The notes under the pieces were generated by a model that saw only the letters and a program-made list of their open reading frames with translations, did no database searches and was not told the origin of the DNA. Positions 7,751 to 15,818 of a stretch of 38,386 nt of DNA are shown here, in pieces. The translations under genes were made by a program, and so were the position numbers. The stretch spans positions 1 to 38,386 of the forward strand of contig JACOUJ010000239.1 in the NCBI GenBank assembly GCA_016177865.1, given 5' to 3'. This stretch comes from Candidatus Rokuibacteriota bacterium (GTDB taxonomy: Bacteria > Methylomirabilota > Methylomirabilia > Rokubacteriales > JACOUJ01). The stretch's first letter is position 1; every line of letters begins with the position of its first letter.

Positions 7751-8904
7751 GTCACGTCACCGGCGAGGACGGCCTCCTCCATCAGGAGGGCGTCCATGAA
7801 GAACTTTGCGGCCCAGTTTGGGTAGCTTCCGAACGCGTACCGCCCCCAGATCGGATGCGAGCCCTTCACGGCTCCCCTGATGTTCAGGTTCTCGGTGCGG
7901 CAGTCCTGCAGCCTCTTGAGAAAACCGGTGGCGCGCCGGCCACCATCAAGGAACGCCGGAACTCGCAAGATGTCATAGAGGCGAAACCACTGGGCCGCGA
8001 TCTGGGCGTTCCCCGTCAAGCAGGAGTACCGAGCCGTGGGTTTCCATCCAGGTCCGAACCGGCCGGGTATGAAACCCTCCGCTGTGAGATGCGCGAGGAC
8101 CGCCCGGCAGGCACGCGACGCCGCGGAGACGTGATCCAACCGGTCGAGCCGGAGTCCGCCCTCAAGAAGTCCTTGAGTGGTGTAGGCAATCGTGTGCAGA
8201 AAGGCATCCTCTCCAGCGTAGAACCCACAGTGGCGGAACCAGCCGTCGGGCTCCTGCTGCGACAGCGCCCAGTCCAGGTTCCGTCTACCCGCGAAGACGA
8301 ATCTGTCGTCGCCCGACACGAGTCCGACCTCGACCAACGCCCAGGCGGTGCGCGTGTTATAGGCGTGCAGTGTGTCCCGGTACTCGTGACGCCGCCACGC
8401 CCCATCATCGTCCTGGACGCGCACCAGCCAGTTGGCCGCGCGGACGGCCCCCTCCAGGTACCGCCGGTCTTTCGACGCCTCGTGCGCCGCGAGGAGTCCG
8501 AAGATGACCTGTCCGGTATTGAACACGACCGGCGGGTGTGGCCGATCGACGAAATGACCGGGGAACCCGCCACCCGGGTGCTGCACGGTGAGTTCCCATT
8601 CGGCCATGGCGAGGCTCCGCCTTGCGTATTCCCGGTCGCCCGAGTAGTCCGCGTAGGTCAGCAGGGTCGGAATGATGTAACCGGTGGTTTCTGGGTAGGA
8701 AGCGATCCAGCCATCCTCAAATGAGTACCCGCCCGAAACACCGTCGTCGGGGGTTGCGGCCTGCGCCCGGAGGATCCATCGAGCGACCTCTTCGAGATGG
8801 CTGCGCGTGGAGAGGGCGGGGCCATGCCATCCGAGGGCGTCACGAAGCAGCGCACGGCGCGCCTCGGTCCGGAAGAGCCTGTTCGTCAAGAGACGCGCAA
8901 TCAT
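7732..8904 (-). CDS. Alpha/alpha-toroid-like protein of unknown function
   Basis: A 390-residue protein without signal peptide or membrane helix. It is built from repeated helical hairpins with aromatic, Gly-rich turns, for example YSFEDGWIASYPETTGYIIP, VVFNTGQVIFGLLAAHEASK and LDWALSQQEPDGWFRHCGF. This pattern resembles the alpha/alpha barrels of six-hairpin glycosidases, polysaccharide lyases and terpene-cyclase-like proteins. An enzyme acting on a sugar chain or on a lipid-linked intermediate is possible, but I do not recognise a catalytic motif with certainty. It sits between a GT4 gene and the PaaK-like ligase, coupled to the former by ATGA at 8901-8904. It ends with an unusual Cys-rich tail, CIRCW. 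Confidence 0.82.
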   Translation of the reverse strand: MIARLLTNRLFRTEARRALLRDALGWHGPALSTRSHLEEVARWILRAQAATPDDGVSGGYSFEDGWIASYPETTGYIIPTLLTYADYSGDREYARRSLAMAEWELTVQHPGGGFPGHFVDRPHPPVVFNTGQVIFGLLAAHEASKDRRYLEGAVRAANWLVRVQDDDGAWRRHEYRDTLHAYNTRTAWALVEVGLVSGDDRFVFAGRRNLDWALSQQEPDGWFRHCGFYAGEDAFLHTIAYTTQGLLEGGLRLDRLDHVSAASRACRAVLAHLTAEGFIPGRFGPGWKPTARYSCLTGNAQIAAQWFRLYDILRVPAFLDGGRRATGFLKRLQDCRTENLNIRGAVKGSHPIWGRYAFGSYPNWAAKFFMDALLMEEAVLAGDVTCIRCW

Positions 8905-10139
8905 GCGTTGTTTCGGGGTGAGTAGTCGATGGCCTGCCCCACGCGAACCTCGCTCGGGGCTACGGGCACGAGACGCCGGAACTCCTCGAGCACAGTCTCT
9001 GCAGCGCGCTCCCAGCTCAAGCCCCGGGCGTAGGCGACCGTGGCGTCACGGTCCCACTGCCGGCCCAGTGCCTCCTCGATGGCCGAGGCCAGCCCGCGCG
9101 CGTCGCCGAATCGGACGAGGAGCCCGTCACGCCCGTCGCGCACGATCTCGGCATTCCCGCCTGCGTCTGTCGTCACCACAGGAACTCCGCTGGCCATGGC
9201 CTCGAGCAGAACATTCGCCCACCCTTCCGAGCGCGTCGCCAGGCAGAAGAGATCAGCTGCCGCATACCACCGGGGGAGCTCGTCATGAGGGCGCGGGCCG
9301 GCGATGAAAACATGCTCCACGAGACCGCGGGCCGCAATCATCCGTTCGAGATTCCTTCGGTAGCTGTCCCCCGGGCGCTCTGCACCAACGATGACGTAGA
9401 GTAGGTTGGGGTGGCGAGTGACAAGACCCGCAAGCGCGTCTACGACAAGGTGGTGTCCCTTGCCATCGTAGATCCCGCCGACGGCGAGGAGGATCGTTCG
9501 GTCGACCGCAAGCCCGCACGCCGCTCGAGCCGCGGCACGGTCCGAGGGATGAAATTGCTTGGTGTCCACGCCATTGGGAATCACGCGAATCTCGTGTGCT
9601 GGGATCTCCAGCTGCATCGCGACGTGTTTGAGTGACTGGCTGACCGCCACAATGCCGCTGGCCCGCCGAAGTGCCCAGCCGATCTGGGGACGATGAAGGG
9701 GGTAGCCTGAGAGCCGGACGATGCTCCCGCGCACCGTTATGAGGACCGGGATGCGAAGCACCTTGCCCAACATGACGGCGGCCGCCCCATCCGGATACAC
9801 GAAGTGGGCGTCGATCAGATCGAACGGAAACTCCCGGCGGAGGCGAACCACGAAGGCAAGGAGTGAGCCTGCGTAGAGCAGCGCGTCGAGCCACTTGAGA
9901 TACCGGGGAACGCAGAAGAACCGGGGATGATACACAGAGAGGCCCTGCTGCATCTCGAACGCCGGAACCCCTGTCACGTGAGGGCCGCGGATCAGGCCGT
10001 TGAGCGGGAACCAGGGTATCGGCGCCACCACCCTGAGCTCGCAGTGGCGGGCCACCAGCCGCGCGCGCTGCCGGATGAACACCCCCAGAGCCGGCTGTCT
10101 CGGATTCGGAAAGACCGAGCTCAGTACGAGGACTCGCAC
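8901..10139 (-). CDS. GT4 glycosyltransferase, TuaC-like
   Basis: A retaining GT-B glycosyltransferase of about 412 residues. The N-terminal half begins RVLVLSSVFPNPRQPALGVF, the pattern of TuaC-type enzymes. The C-terminal half carries the nucleotide-sugar site: GGIYDGKGHHLVVDAL, the SEGWANVLLEAMASGVPVV segment with the two glutamates of the EX7E motif, and the Gly-rich DAGGNAEIV. It transfers a sugar from a nucleotide donor onto a lipid-linked acceptor at the cytoplasmic face. Donor and linkage are not predictable. Start choice is uncertain: GTG 10139 has GAGG five bases before it and gives the usual MRVLVLS start. TTG 10154 overlaps the previous gene by eight bases. GTG 10145 is a third option. 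Confidence 0.93.
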   Translation of the reverse strand: MRVLVLSSVFPNPRQPALGVFIRQRARLVARHCELRVVAPIPWFPLNGLIRGPHVTGVPAFEMQQGLSVYHPRFFCVPRYLKWLDALLYAGSLLAFVVRLRREFPFDLIDAHFVYPDGAAAVMLGKVLRIPVLITVRGSIVRLSGYPLHRPQIGWALRRASGIVAVSQSLKHVAMQLEIPAHEIRVIPNGVDTKQFHPSDRAAARAACGLAVDRTILLAVGGIYDGKGHHLVVDALAGLVTRHPNLLYVIVGAERPGDSYRRNLERMIAARGLVEHVFIAGPRPHDELPRWYAAADLFCLATRSEGWANVLLEAMASGVPVVTTDAGGNAEIVRDGRDGLLVRFGDARGLASAIEEALGRQWDRDATVAYARGLSWERAAETVLEEFRRLVPVAPSEVRVGQAIDYSPRNNA

Positions 10140-10146
10140 GGTCACC

Positions 10147-11328
10147 TCATGCAAGTTCTGAGTAGATTCGCAAGTACATCGGGACCACTCGGTCCCAACT
10201 GCGTTCTCCCAGCACGTAACTGCGGGCAGTCTCGCCGAGCGCCTTCCGAAGAAGCGGATCGGCGCCGACGCGCGTCGCCTGGGCGACGAAGGCCCGCTGA
10301 CTCTCCGCGGGGAAGAGCAGACCGGTAGCCTCGTGCCGGATCAACTCCCGGTGCCCTCCCACGTCGCTGGCCAACACCGGCCTCCCCATGGCCATCGCCT
10401 CCAGCGGCTTGAGAGGTGTCACCAACTCGGTCAGGCGGATCCGTCGGCGCGGGCACACGAAGACGTCCATCACCGAAAGGAACTCGCTGACCCGCTGGTG
10501 GGGCACCTGCCCAACGAAAACCACGGTATCGCCCAGACACGCCGCCGCGGTCCGGAGCGCGGCATCTTCTTCCCCTCCCCCGACCAGCAGCACCCTGGCG
10601 CCGACGAGAGCCTCGCGGATCGCCGGGATCGAGTCGATCAAGAAGCGGAGTCCCTCGTAGCGGTAGAAGGACCCGATGAAGCCGAAGACTGGACCTCCGT
10701 TCAGCCCGATCCTCTTGGCCAGGCTCTCGCTCCGGGAACGTGGCCGAAACACGTCCACGTCGACTCCGTTGGGAACGACGGCGACGCGCGCCGCGTCCAC
10801 GCCCCGCCGCACGATCTCCTTGCGCATTCCCTCGCAGATCGTGACGACCCGGTCGGCCTTGCGGAAGAGCCAGGTCTCCACGAGCCGGATGAGGCGGTAG
10901 CGAAGCGATCCCTGGCGAACCGTTCCATGGTCGACGGCGGCGTCTTCCCAAAACGCCCGGGCCTCGTAGATGACCGGAAGTCCGAGGCGGCGGCCCGCCC
11001 AGAGCGCCGGGAGACCGTTGAGCAGCGGCGAGTGCGCATGGAGGAACGAGGCGCGCTCGCTACGGGCGACCGCCGCGATGCGCATCGCCATGCGTCCCAT
11101 CTGTCGGACCTCGCGGAGCCACGATAGCCGCCCTCCGACAGGGCCAGTCCGGTAATGGCGGACGCCCTCCAGCGTGTCGGCACCATCCCGTTCACTCCCC
11201 TGTCGGGGGGAGGTCAGGACGACCGGCCGGAGTCCGACCTGTTGCTGGAACCTGACCAGGTTCCGGCTGCGGAAGCTGTAGCCGCTGGCGAGCGGGACCG
11301 AGTGATCCAGGATATGCAGAATCGTCAT
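10147..11328 (-). CDS. GT4 glycosyltransferase, exosortase-A-associated (Daro_2409-like)
   Basis: A 393-residue GT-B glycosyltransferase whose N-terminus ILHILDHSVPLASGYSFRSR resembles the exosortase-A-associated subfamily of GT4 found in PEP-CTERM EPS loci. Further motifs: the YEARAFWEDAAVD segment typical of that subfamily, VVPNGVDVDVF at the domain junction, GFIGSFYRYEG in the donor domain and TPLKPLEAMAMGRPV with the conserved glutamates. It would add one sugar during EPS repeat assembly in the cytoplasm. ATG 11328 overlaps the methyltransferase stop as ATGA. Subfamily assignment is from remembered pattern, so the GT4 call is firm and the subfamily less so. Confidence 0.94.
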   Translation of the reverse strand: MTILHILDHSVPLASGYSFRSRNLVRFQQQVGLRPVVLTSPRQGSERDGADTLEGVRHYRTGPVGGRLSWLREVRQMGRMAMRIAAVARSERASFLHAHSPLLNGLPALWAGRRLGLPVIYEARAFWEDAAVDHGTVRQGSLRYRLIRLVETWLFRKADRVVTICEGMRKEIVRRGVDAARVAVVPNGVDVDVFRPRSRSESLAKRIGLNGGPVFGFIGSFYRYEGLRFLIDSIPAIREALVGARVLLVGGGEEDAALRTAAACLGDTVVFVGQVPHQRVSEFLSVMDVFVCPRRRIRLTELVTPLKPLEAMAMGRPVLASDVGGHRELIRHEATGLLFPAESQRAFVAQATRVGADPLLRKALGETARSYVLGERSWDRVVPMYLRIYSELA

Positions 11329-12062
11329 GACGACTTCCGCCCCACGTACCAGAACGCGTGGGCCATCACGAGCGAGCCGCCGGGAACCATCTCGATGAGC
11401 CGGATCAGCCCCCGACTGTCCAGGATCCGCCCTAGCCGCGGGAAGCGGCGCGGCAGAAGGTAGACGCCAACACGCCGCAGGTGACGGATCTTCCGTTGCT
11501 CAAGCGCCCGGCAAACTTCAAACGGCGAGTCATGCCGGACCCGTGAGCGCCGGCCTCCGGCGATCTCCGAGAGTCGCCGGGCGAGCGCCGGAATTTCCAG
11601 TGCGTTGAGCGCCTCCACCACGAGGAGCCCCTCCGGGCGCAGGACTCGGATCATCTCGTCCAGCAACGGCCCGGGTCGGCTTACCGCCTGGAGCACCCCG
11701 ATGCAGACGACCAGATCGAAGCACTCGGGCGTAAACGGCAGTTCGTGACCATCCGCCGCCAGGTATCGGCCTTTTCGGCCCGGATCGGCTTCAACGGCGC
11801 GGCCGAGGCTCGGGAGCGCATAATCGATGCCGACCACAGAATGGCCCAGTTCTGCCAGGCGACGCACGTAGGTGCCGGCCCCGCATCCTAGCTCCAGGAC
11901 GCGGGAGCCCACTGGGAGCGCGAGATGGCCAATCAACTGCTCGAACAGGCTGAAACGGCGCGCGAGCCCCGCGGGGGACCAGCCCGAGACAAAATGCTCC
12001 TCCGCGTAGCTGCGGCCAAAGCGTTCGAAACGGGCGCGCCACTCTGCCTCGAAGATCGTCAT
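11325..12062 (-). CDS. Class I SAM-dependent methyltransferase
   Basis: A 245-residue Rossmann-fold methyltransferase. Motif I is VLELGCGAGTYV (about 55-66), followed by VVGIDYALPSL and the motif IV region FDLVVCIGVLQAV, then LRPEGLLVVEALNALE. It is of the UbiE/Methyltransf_11 type, whose members methylate sugars, quinones or other small molecules. Among glycosyltransferases it most likely methylates a sugar or the glycan end, though that is inference. It is joined by ATGA overlaps on both sides, to the first amidotransferase (12059-12062) and to the GT4 gene (11325-11328). Confidence 0.9.
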   Translation of the reverse strand: MTIFEAEWRARFERFGRSYAEEHFVSGWSPAGLARRFSLFEQLIGHLALPVGSRVLELGCGAGTYVRRLAELGHSVVGIDYALPSLGRAVEADPGRKGRYLAADGHELPFTPECFDLVVCIGVLQAVSRPGPLLDEMIRVLRPEGLLVVEALNALEIPALARRLSEIAGGRRSRVRHDSPFEVCRALEQRKIRHLRRVGVYLLPRRFPRLGRILDSRGLIRLIEMVPGGSLVMAHAFWYVGRKSS

Positions 12063-13975
12063 GACCTCGGGGCTCCTTGCCCGGGCGCCTCATCCACGAA
12101 CGAGCGGTGCCACAATTCGAGGACGATGAGCGCCCAGATTCGGGCCGAGTGATCCCGCACTCTGGTCTGATGATCCTGCCAGAGCCGGCGCACTCCCTCG
12201 GGCCGCACATATCCGCGCGCGAGCGATCGCGGAGAGAGGAGCAGATCCGCCGCCATCTCTCGCAACTCGCCGCGGAGCCAGCTCGCCAGCGGGATCTCGA
12301 ACCCCTGCTTCGGCCGGTGGATCACAGACCGCGGCACGCGCCCTTCCAGATGACGCTTCAGAAGGTACTTCGAAGTGCGCCCTCGGTACTTCAGATCGGG
12401 CGGCACAGTGGCGGCAAACTCGATGACCTTGTGGTCGAGGAGCGGGGCACGGACCTCGAGCGAGTTCGCCATGCTCATCCGGTCGACCTTCACGAGGATG
12501 TCGTTGGCCAGCCAAGTCTTCAGGTCAACGTAGAGGAGTTGACTCAGCGAGTCGAGCCCGCGGACCCTCTCGAAGTGGCGGGCGAAGGCCGTGAAGGGAT
12601 CGTGGTCGGCGAGCTCACTTCTGAAATCGGCGGAGAGCAGCCGGGCCTTCTCGTCGTCCCGGAAGAGCGAGAGATCCGAGAAGTACGCGCGCTCCGGTGT
12701 CGTGCCGAGATTCTGAAGGAAGTAGCGGGCCCGGAGGGGACGCGGCAGCCAGTCCGCCTTTGGGTAGACCGCCCCGAGCGGAGCCATGACGCCTGTCCGA
12801 ACGGAGGTCGGTAGCCATCGACGGAGGCGCGCCTCCCAGCGGTGAAAGCCATAGCGACGCTGATACCCCGCGAAGACCTCATCGCCACCGTCACCCGAGA
12901 GGGCCACGGTGACCTGCTCGCGCGCCGCTCGAGACACATAGTACGTGGGAAGGGCCGACGAATCTGCGAAGGGTTCGTCCAGATGCCAGACGAGCCGCGG
13001 GAGCACGTCGACTGCCCGCGGCTCCACGAGGACCTCGTGGTGCTCGGCGCCCACGGCGGTGGCTACCGCTCGCGCATGGCCGAGCTCGCTGAAAGCCCGC
13101 TCGGAGAAGCCGACGCTGGTCGTCACCACCGGCCAGTTCGACAGACGCGCCATCATGTCCACCACGGCACTCGAGTCCACGCCGCCGCTCAGGAACGCGC
13201 CCAGGGGAACGTCGCTGACGAGCCGCACGCGAACGGCGTCGGCGAAGACCTCGGCGAACGCCTCTACAGTTTCGACTTCACTGCGACGCACCACCTCACC
13301 TCGGGGAACGTCCCAGTACTCGGCGATTCGTGGCGCGCCGCGCTCCCAAACGAGGTAATGGCCGGGCGGGAGCTGGATGACCCCCTGAAAGATGGTGGCT
13401 GGTGCCTGGACTGCGCCGAACGAGAAGTAGTCATCGAGCGATTCCGCGCTGACACCCCGCTTGAGGCTCGCATCCTGGAGCAGTGCTTTCAGCTCCGAGG
13501 CAAAACAGAGGCGCTCGCCGGCATGCGTGTAGTAGAGTGGCTTCTTACCCACCCGATCCCGCGCCAGCAGGAGCCGTCGCTCCGGCTCATCCCAGAGCGC
13601 GAACGCAAACATCCCTCGCAACCGAGCCACGCAGCCCACTCCGAACTCCTCGTAAGCATGGACGATCACCTCGGTGTCTGCGCGGGTGGTGAATCGGTGA
13701 CCGCGGCCCTCCAGCTCCGACCGCAGCTCGGGGAAATTGTAGATCTCTCCGTTGAGGATTACCGCCTTCGTGCGGTCCTCGTTGAACATTGGCTGATCAC
13801 CCGTGGCAAGGTCGATGATGCTGAGCCGCCGGTGGCCGAAACCGGCTCCACGCCACAGGTGAACACTCTCGGCGTCCGGCCCCCGGTGAGCCATGGCATC
13901 AGTCATGCGGCCCAGCAGCTCACGGGACACCGGGAACCCCGGGTCGGCGTGGACTATCCCCGCGATGCCACACAT
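12059..13975 (-). CDS. asnB: Asparagine-synthetase-type amidotransferase, XrtA-associated (copy 1)
   Basis: A 638-residue glutamine-dependent amidotransferase. The glutaminase domain starts with the nucleophile Cys2 in MCGIAGIVHAD and carries LNGEIYNFPELR. The synthetase domain has the ATP pyrophosphatase loop SGGVDSS at 263-269 and ALSGDGGDEVFAGYQRRY. Asparagine synthetases adenylate aspartate and use ammonia released from glutamine. Homologues fixed in XrtA EPS loci probably amidate a sugar acid or another EPS component, but this is not demonstrated. The frame is open upstream to about 14281, yet the MCGI start is compulsory for a working Cys nucleophile, and it follows the preceding methyltransferase stop by two bases. 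The C-terminus overlaps the next gene as ATGA. Confidence 0.95.
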   Translation of the reverse strand: MCGIAGIVHADPGFPVSRELLGRMTDAMAHRGPDAESVHLWRGAGFGHRRLSIIDLATGDQPMFNEDRTKAVILNGEIYNFPELRSELEGRGHRFTTRADTEVIVHAYEEFGVGCVARLRGMFAFALWDEPERRLLLARDRVGKKPLYYTHAGERLCFASELKALLQDASLKRGVSAESLDDYFSFGAVQAPATIFQGVIQLPPGHYLVWERGAPRIAEYWDVPRGEVVRRSEVETVEAFAEVFADAVRVRLVSDVPLGAFLSGGVDSSAVVDMMARLSNWPVVTTSVGFSERAFSELGHARAVATAVGAEHHEVLVEPRAVDVLPRLVWHLDEPFADSSALPTYYVSRAAREQVTVALSGDGGDEVFAGYQRRYGFHRWEARLRRWLPTSVRTGVMAPLGAVYPKADWLPRPLRARYFLQNLGTTPERAYFSDLSLFRDDEKARLLSADFRSELADHDPFTAFARHFERVRGLDSLSQLLYVDLKTWLANDILVKVDRMSMANSLEVRAPLLDHKVIEFAATVPPDLKYRGRTSKYLLKRHLEGRVPRSVIHRPKQGFEIPLASWLRGELREMAADLLLSPRSLARGYVRPEGVRRLWQDHQTRVRDHSARIWALIVLELWHRSFVDEAPGQGAPRS

Positions 13976-13977
13976 CC

Positions 13978-14700
13978 CTACTTCTTCTCCATCACCACGA
14001 GCCACGTGCTCTGAAGCTGAGTGAACCCGAGCGCCCGGACGATCTCGTCGTAAAGGATCCCCAGGCGGAACAGGGCAGGCGAGAACATCAGGTAGTACGG
14101 GTAGTGCTCGATAGCCTCGGTGCGGGTCAGCTCGAAGCCGGTGACGCGAGCAAGGTCCCGGGAGGCCCGAGCCGTGTTCGCGCGATAGCGGACGGGAAAG
14201 TGAGCGTACGCATCGCCGCCAAACACCTTCTGGAAATACACGTCTTTGAGCCACCCAGGGGTGAGCAGAGCAACGAGACACGAGTAGTAATATTTGTTCG
14301 GCGTCGTGAAGACGAGTCGTCCACCGGAGCGGAGCACCCTGCCGAATTCTTTAAAGGTCTCGACGGGGTGATCGAGGTGCTCGACGACAGAGCGCGAGAC
14401 AATCAGATCGACGCTCTGACTCCGTATCGGGAGGGATTCGAGGTTGCCGACGATCACCTTCGTGCGCCCGAGCACGTTCGGGGCCGGAGAGCATAAGTCG
14501 ACGCCGACTGCGAACGCAACCTTCGGGCCGTAGCGCGAGAGGAGCGGGAAGTCAGCACCGCATCCGGCGTCCAGAAGGACGTCCGAGGGTCGGGCGAGTG
14601 CGGCGGCCGTCGAATCGAGGAGCTCCTCGCGCGATGGGCCCCGGTAGTATCGCTGGATCAGTTTGCGGCACTTCTGTCGCCGGTCCAGGATCCCCATCAT
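13978..14700 (-). CDS. Class I SAM-dependent methyltransferase
   Basis: A 240-residue methyltransferase with motif I LLDAGCGADFPLL (about 42-54), FAVGVDLCSP, and the post-motif region VDLIVSRSVVEHLDHPVETF followed by RSGGRLVFTTPNKYYYSCLV. The C-terminal part is hydrophobic and aromatic (YPYYLMFSPALFRLGILYDE), so it may lie on the membrane and act on a lipid-linked or hydrophobic substrate. It is not closely similar to the methyltransferases at 11325 and 33663. The start is ATG 14700, overlapping the GT4 stop as ATGA. ATG 14697 directly follows and cannot be excluded. Confidence 0.9.
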   Translation of the reverse strand: MMGILDRRQKCRKLIQRYYRGPSREELLDSTAAALARPSDVLLDAGCGADFPLLSRYGPKVAFAVGVDLCSPAPNVLGRTKVIVGNLESLPIRSQSVDLIVSRSVVEHLDHPVETFKEFGRVLRSGGRLVFTTPNKYYYSCLVALLTPGWLKDVYFQKVFGGDAYAHFPVRYRANTARASRDLARVTGFELTRTEAIEHYPYYLMFSPALFRLGILYDEIVRALGFTQLQSTWLVVMEKK

Positions 14701-15818
14701 CGAAAATTACCTCTGGCAAGGTCCAGGTAGAGATGGCGGTAGCATCCGGCCATGCGTTCGAGTCCGAACTCCTGCGTGGCCCGCTGCCGTCCGGCCTTGC
14801 CGTGCGCCGTCATGAGATGGGGGTCAGCGACGTAGGCTTCCAAGGCACGAGCAAGTGCCTGCCGGTCACCAACCGGCACGAGCGTTCCTGTCACCCCATC
14901 CTCCACCACCTCCGGATTCCCGCCGGTCCGCGTGGCGACGACGGGCAAGCCGGTCGCCATCGCCTCGAGCACCGTGTTCGAGATCCCTTCGGCGATGGAC
15001 GGAAGCGCGAAGATGTCAACACCTTTGAGCAGGAGCGGGACATCTGATCGCTCCCCGCAGAGATGCACGCGGCCTGCGACGTCTGGCTGCTGCGCCCGCG
15101 TCTCGAGGCTGGTCCGGCAGGGACCTTCACCAACGATGACGAGCGCCAGCGTCCGGCCCCGGTGGTCGAGCCGAGTAAAGGCCTCGATCAGGCCGAGCTG
15201 GTCCTTGACCGGGTCGAGTCGTCCTACGGTGCCGATCACGGTGACGCCGGGAGGCAAGCCGAGAGCCCGACGACCTGCGTCGCGAGCCTCTTCAGAAAAG
15301 CGGTTCACGTCGACGCCATTGTGGATCGTTTCAACTTTCGTCGCCGGGATGCCGACGGTCTCGACCAGCCAGCGGCGGAGGTCGCAGGAGACGGTGACGA
15401 ACCGGTTCACCAGCGGAGCCGAGCAGCGACGCAGGCGATTTCGCCAACCATTCAGACCCCACGGGTCGCCGGCCTCGCGCCCGTGCTCGCCGTGAACGAT
15501 GACGGGGGCCCCAGCCAGCCTGCCCGCGAGCACCGCGTCGAATGCCCCCCAGTTGCGCGAGTGAACGATGTCGGGCTCCAGGCGCCGAATAAGCGCAGCC
15601 AATCTCGTCAGTGCATGGAGGTCGATCCCGACCCGCTTGCCCAAGGAGATGGTGGTCACACCCGCAGGGAGGCGCGCCGCCATCCGTCCCACCGAGGTCA
15701 TTGCAATGACGGTGTGCCTGAAGCCTTCGTCGAGGGCAGTCATGAGGTTCACAACGCCGTTTTCCGTGCCGCCGACGTCGAGCGAGTGGAGAACGTGCAC
15801 GACGTGAAGCCGCCTCAC
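14697..15818 (-). CDS. GT4 sugar transferase, PEP-CTERM/EpsH1-associated
   Basis: A GT-B glycosyltransferase of 373 residues whose N-terminus (HVLHSLDVGGTENGVVNLM) and the segment HSRNWGAFDAVLAGRLAGAP followed by HGEHGREAGDPWGLNGWRN closely fit the Stp2 family tied to exosortase EPS loci. The donor domain contains GTVGRLDPVKDQ and PSIAEGISNTVLEAMATGLP with the two family glutamates. It adds a sugar to the growing EPS unit. I placed the start at GTG 15818, which overlaps the amidotransferase stop as GTGA and has GGTGG about six bases upstream. Three earlier in-frame GTG codons (15827, 15830, 15842) would extend it into the neighbour. Confidence 0.94.
   Translation of the reverse strand: MRRLHVVHVLHSLDVGGTENGVVNLMTALDEGFRHTVIAMTSVGRMAARLPAGVTTISLGKRVGIDLHALTRLAALIRRLEPDIVHSRNWGAFDAVLAGRLAGAPVIVHGEHGREAGDPWGLNGWRNRLRRCSAPLVNRFVTVSCDLRRWLVETVGIPATKVETIHNGVDVNRFSEEARDAGRRALGLPPGVTVIGTVGRLDPVKDQLGLIEAFTRLDHRGRTLALVIVGEGPCRTSLETRAQQPDVAGRVHLCGERSDVPLLLKGVDIFALPSIAEGISNTVLEAMATGLPVVATRTGGNPEVVEDGVTGTLVPVGDRQALARALEAYVADPHLMTAHGKAGRQRATQEFGLERMAGCYRHLYLDLARGNFR

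Noticed and set aside
12842..14014. Plus-strand open frame of 390 codons
   Set aside because: Antisense to the first amidotransferase, with biased composition and no motif.
13976..14281. N-terminal extension of the first amidotransferase
   Set aside because: The extra 102 residues overlap the methyltransferase and would bury the Cys2 nucleophile, which must be N-terminal after Met removal.
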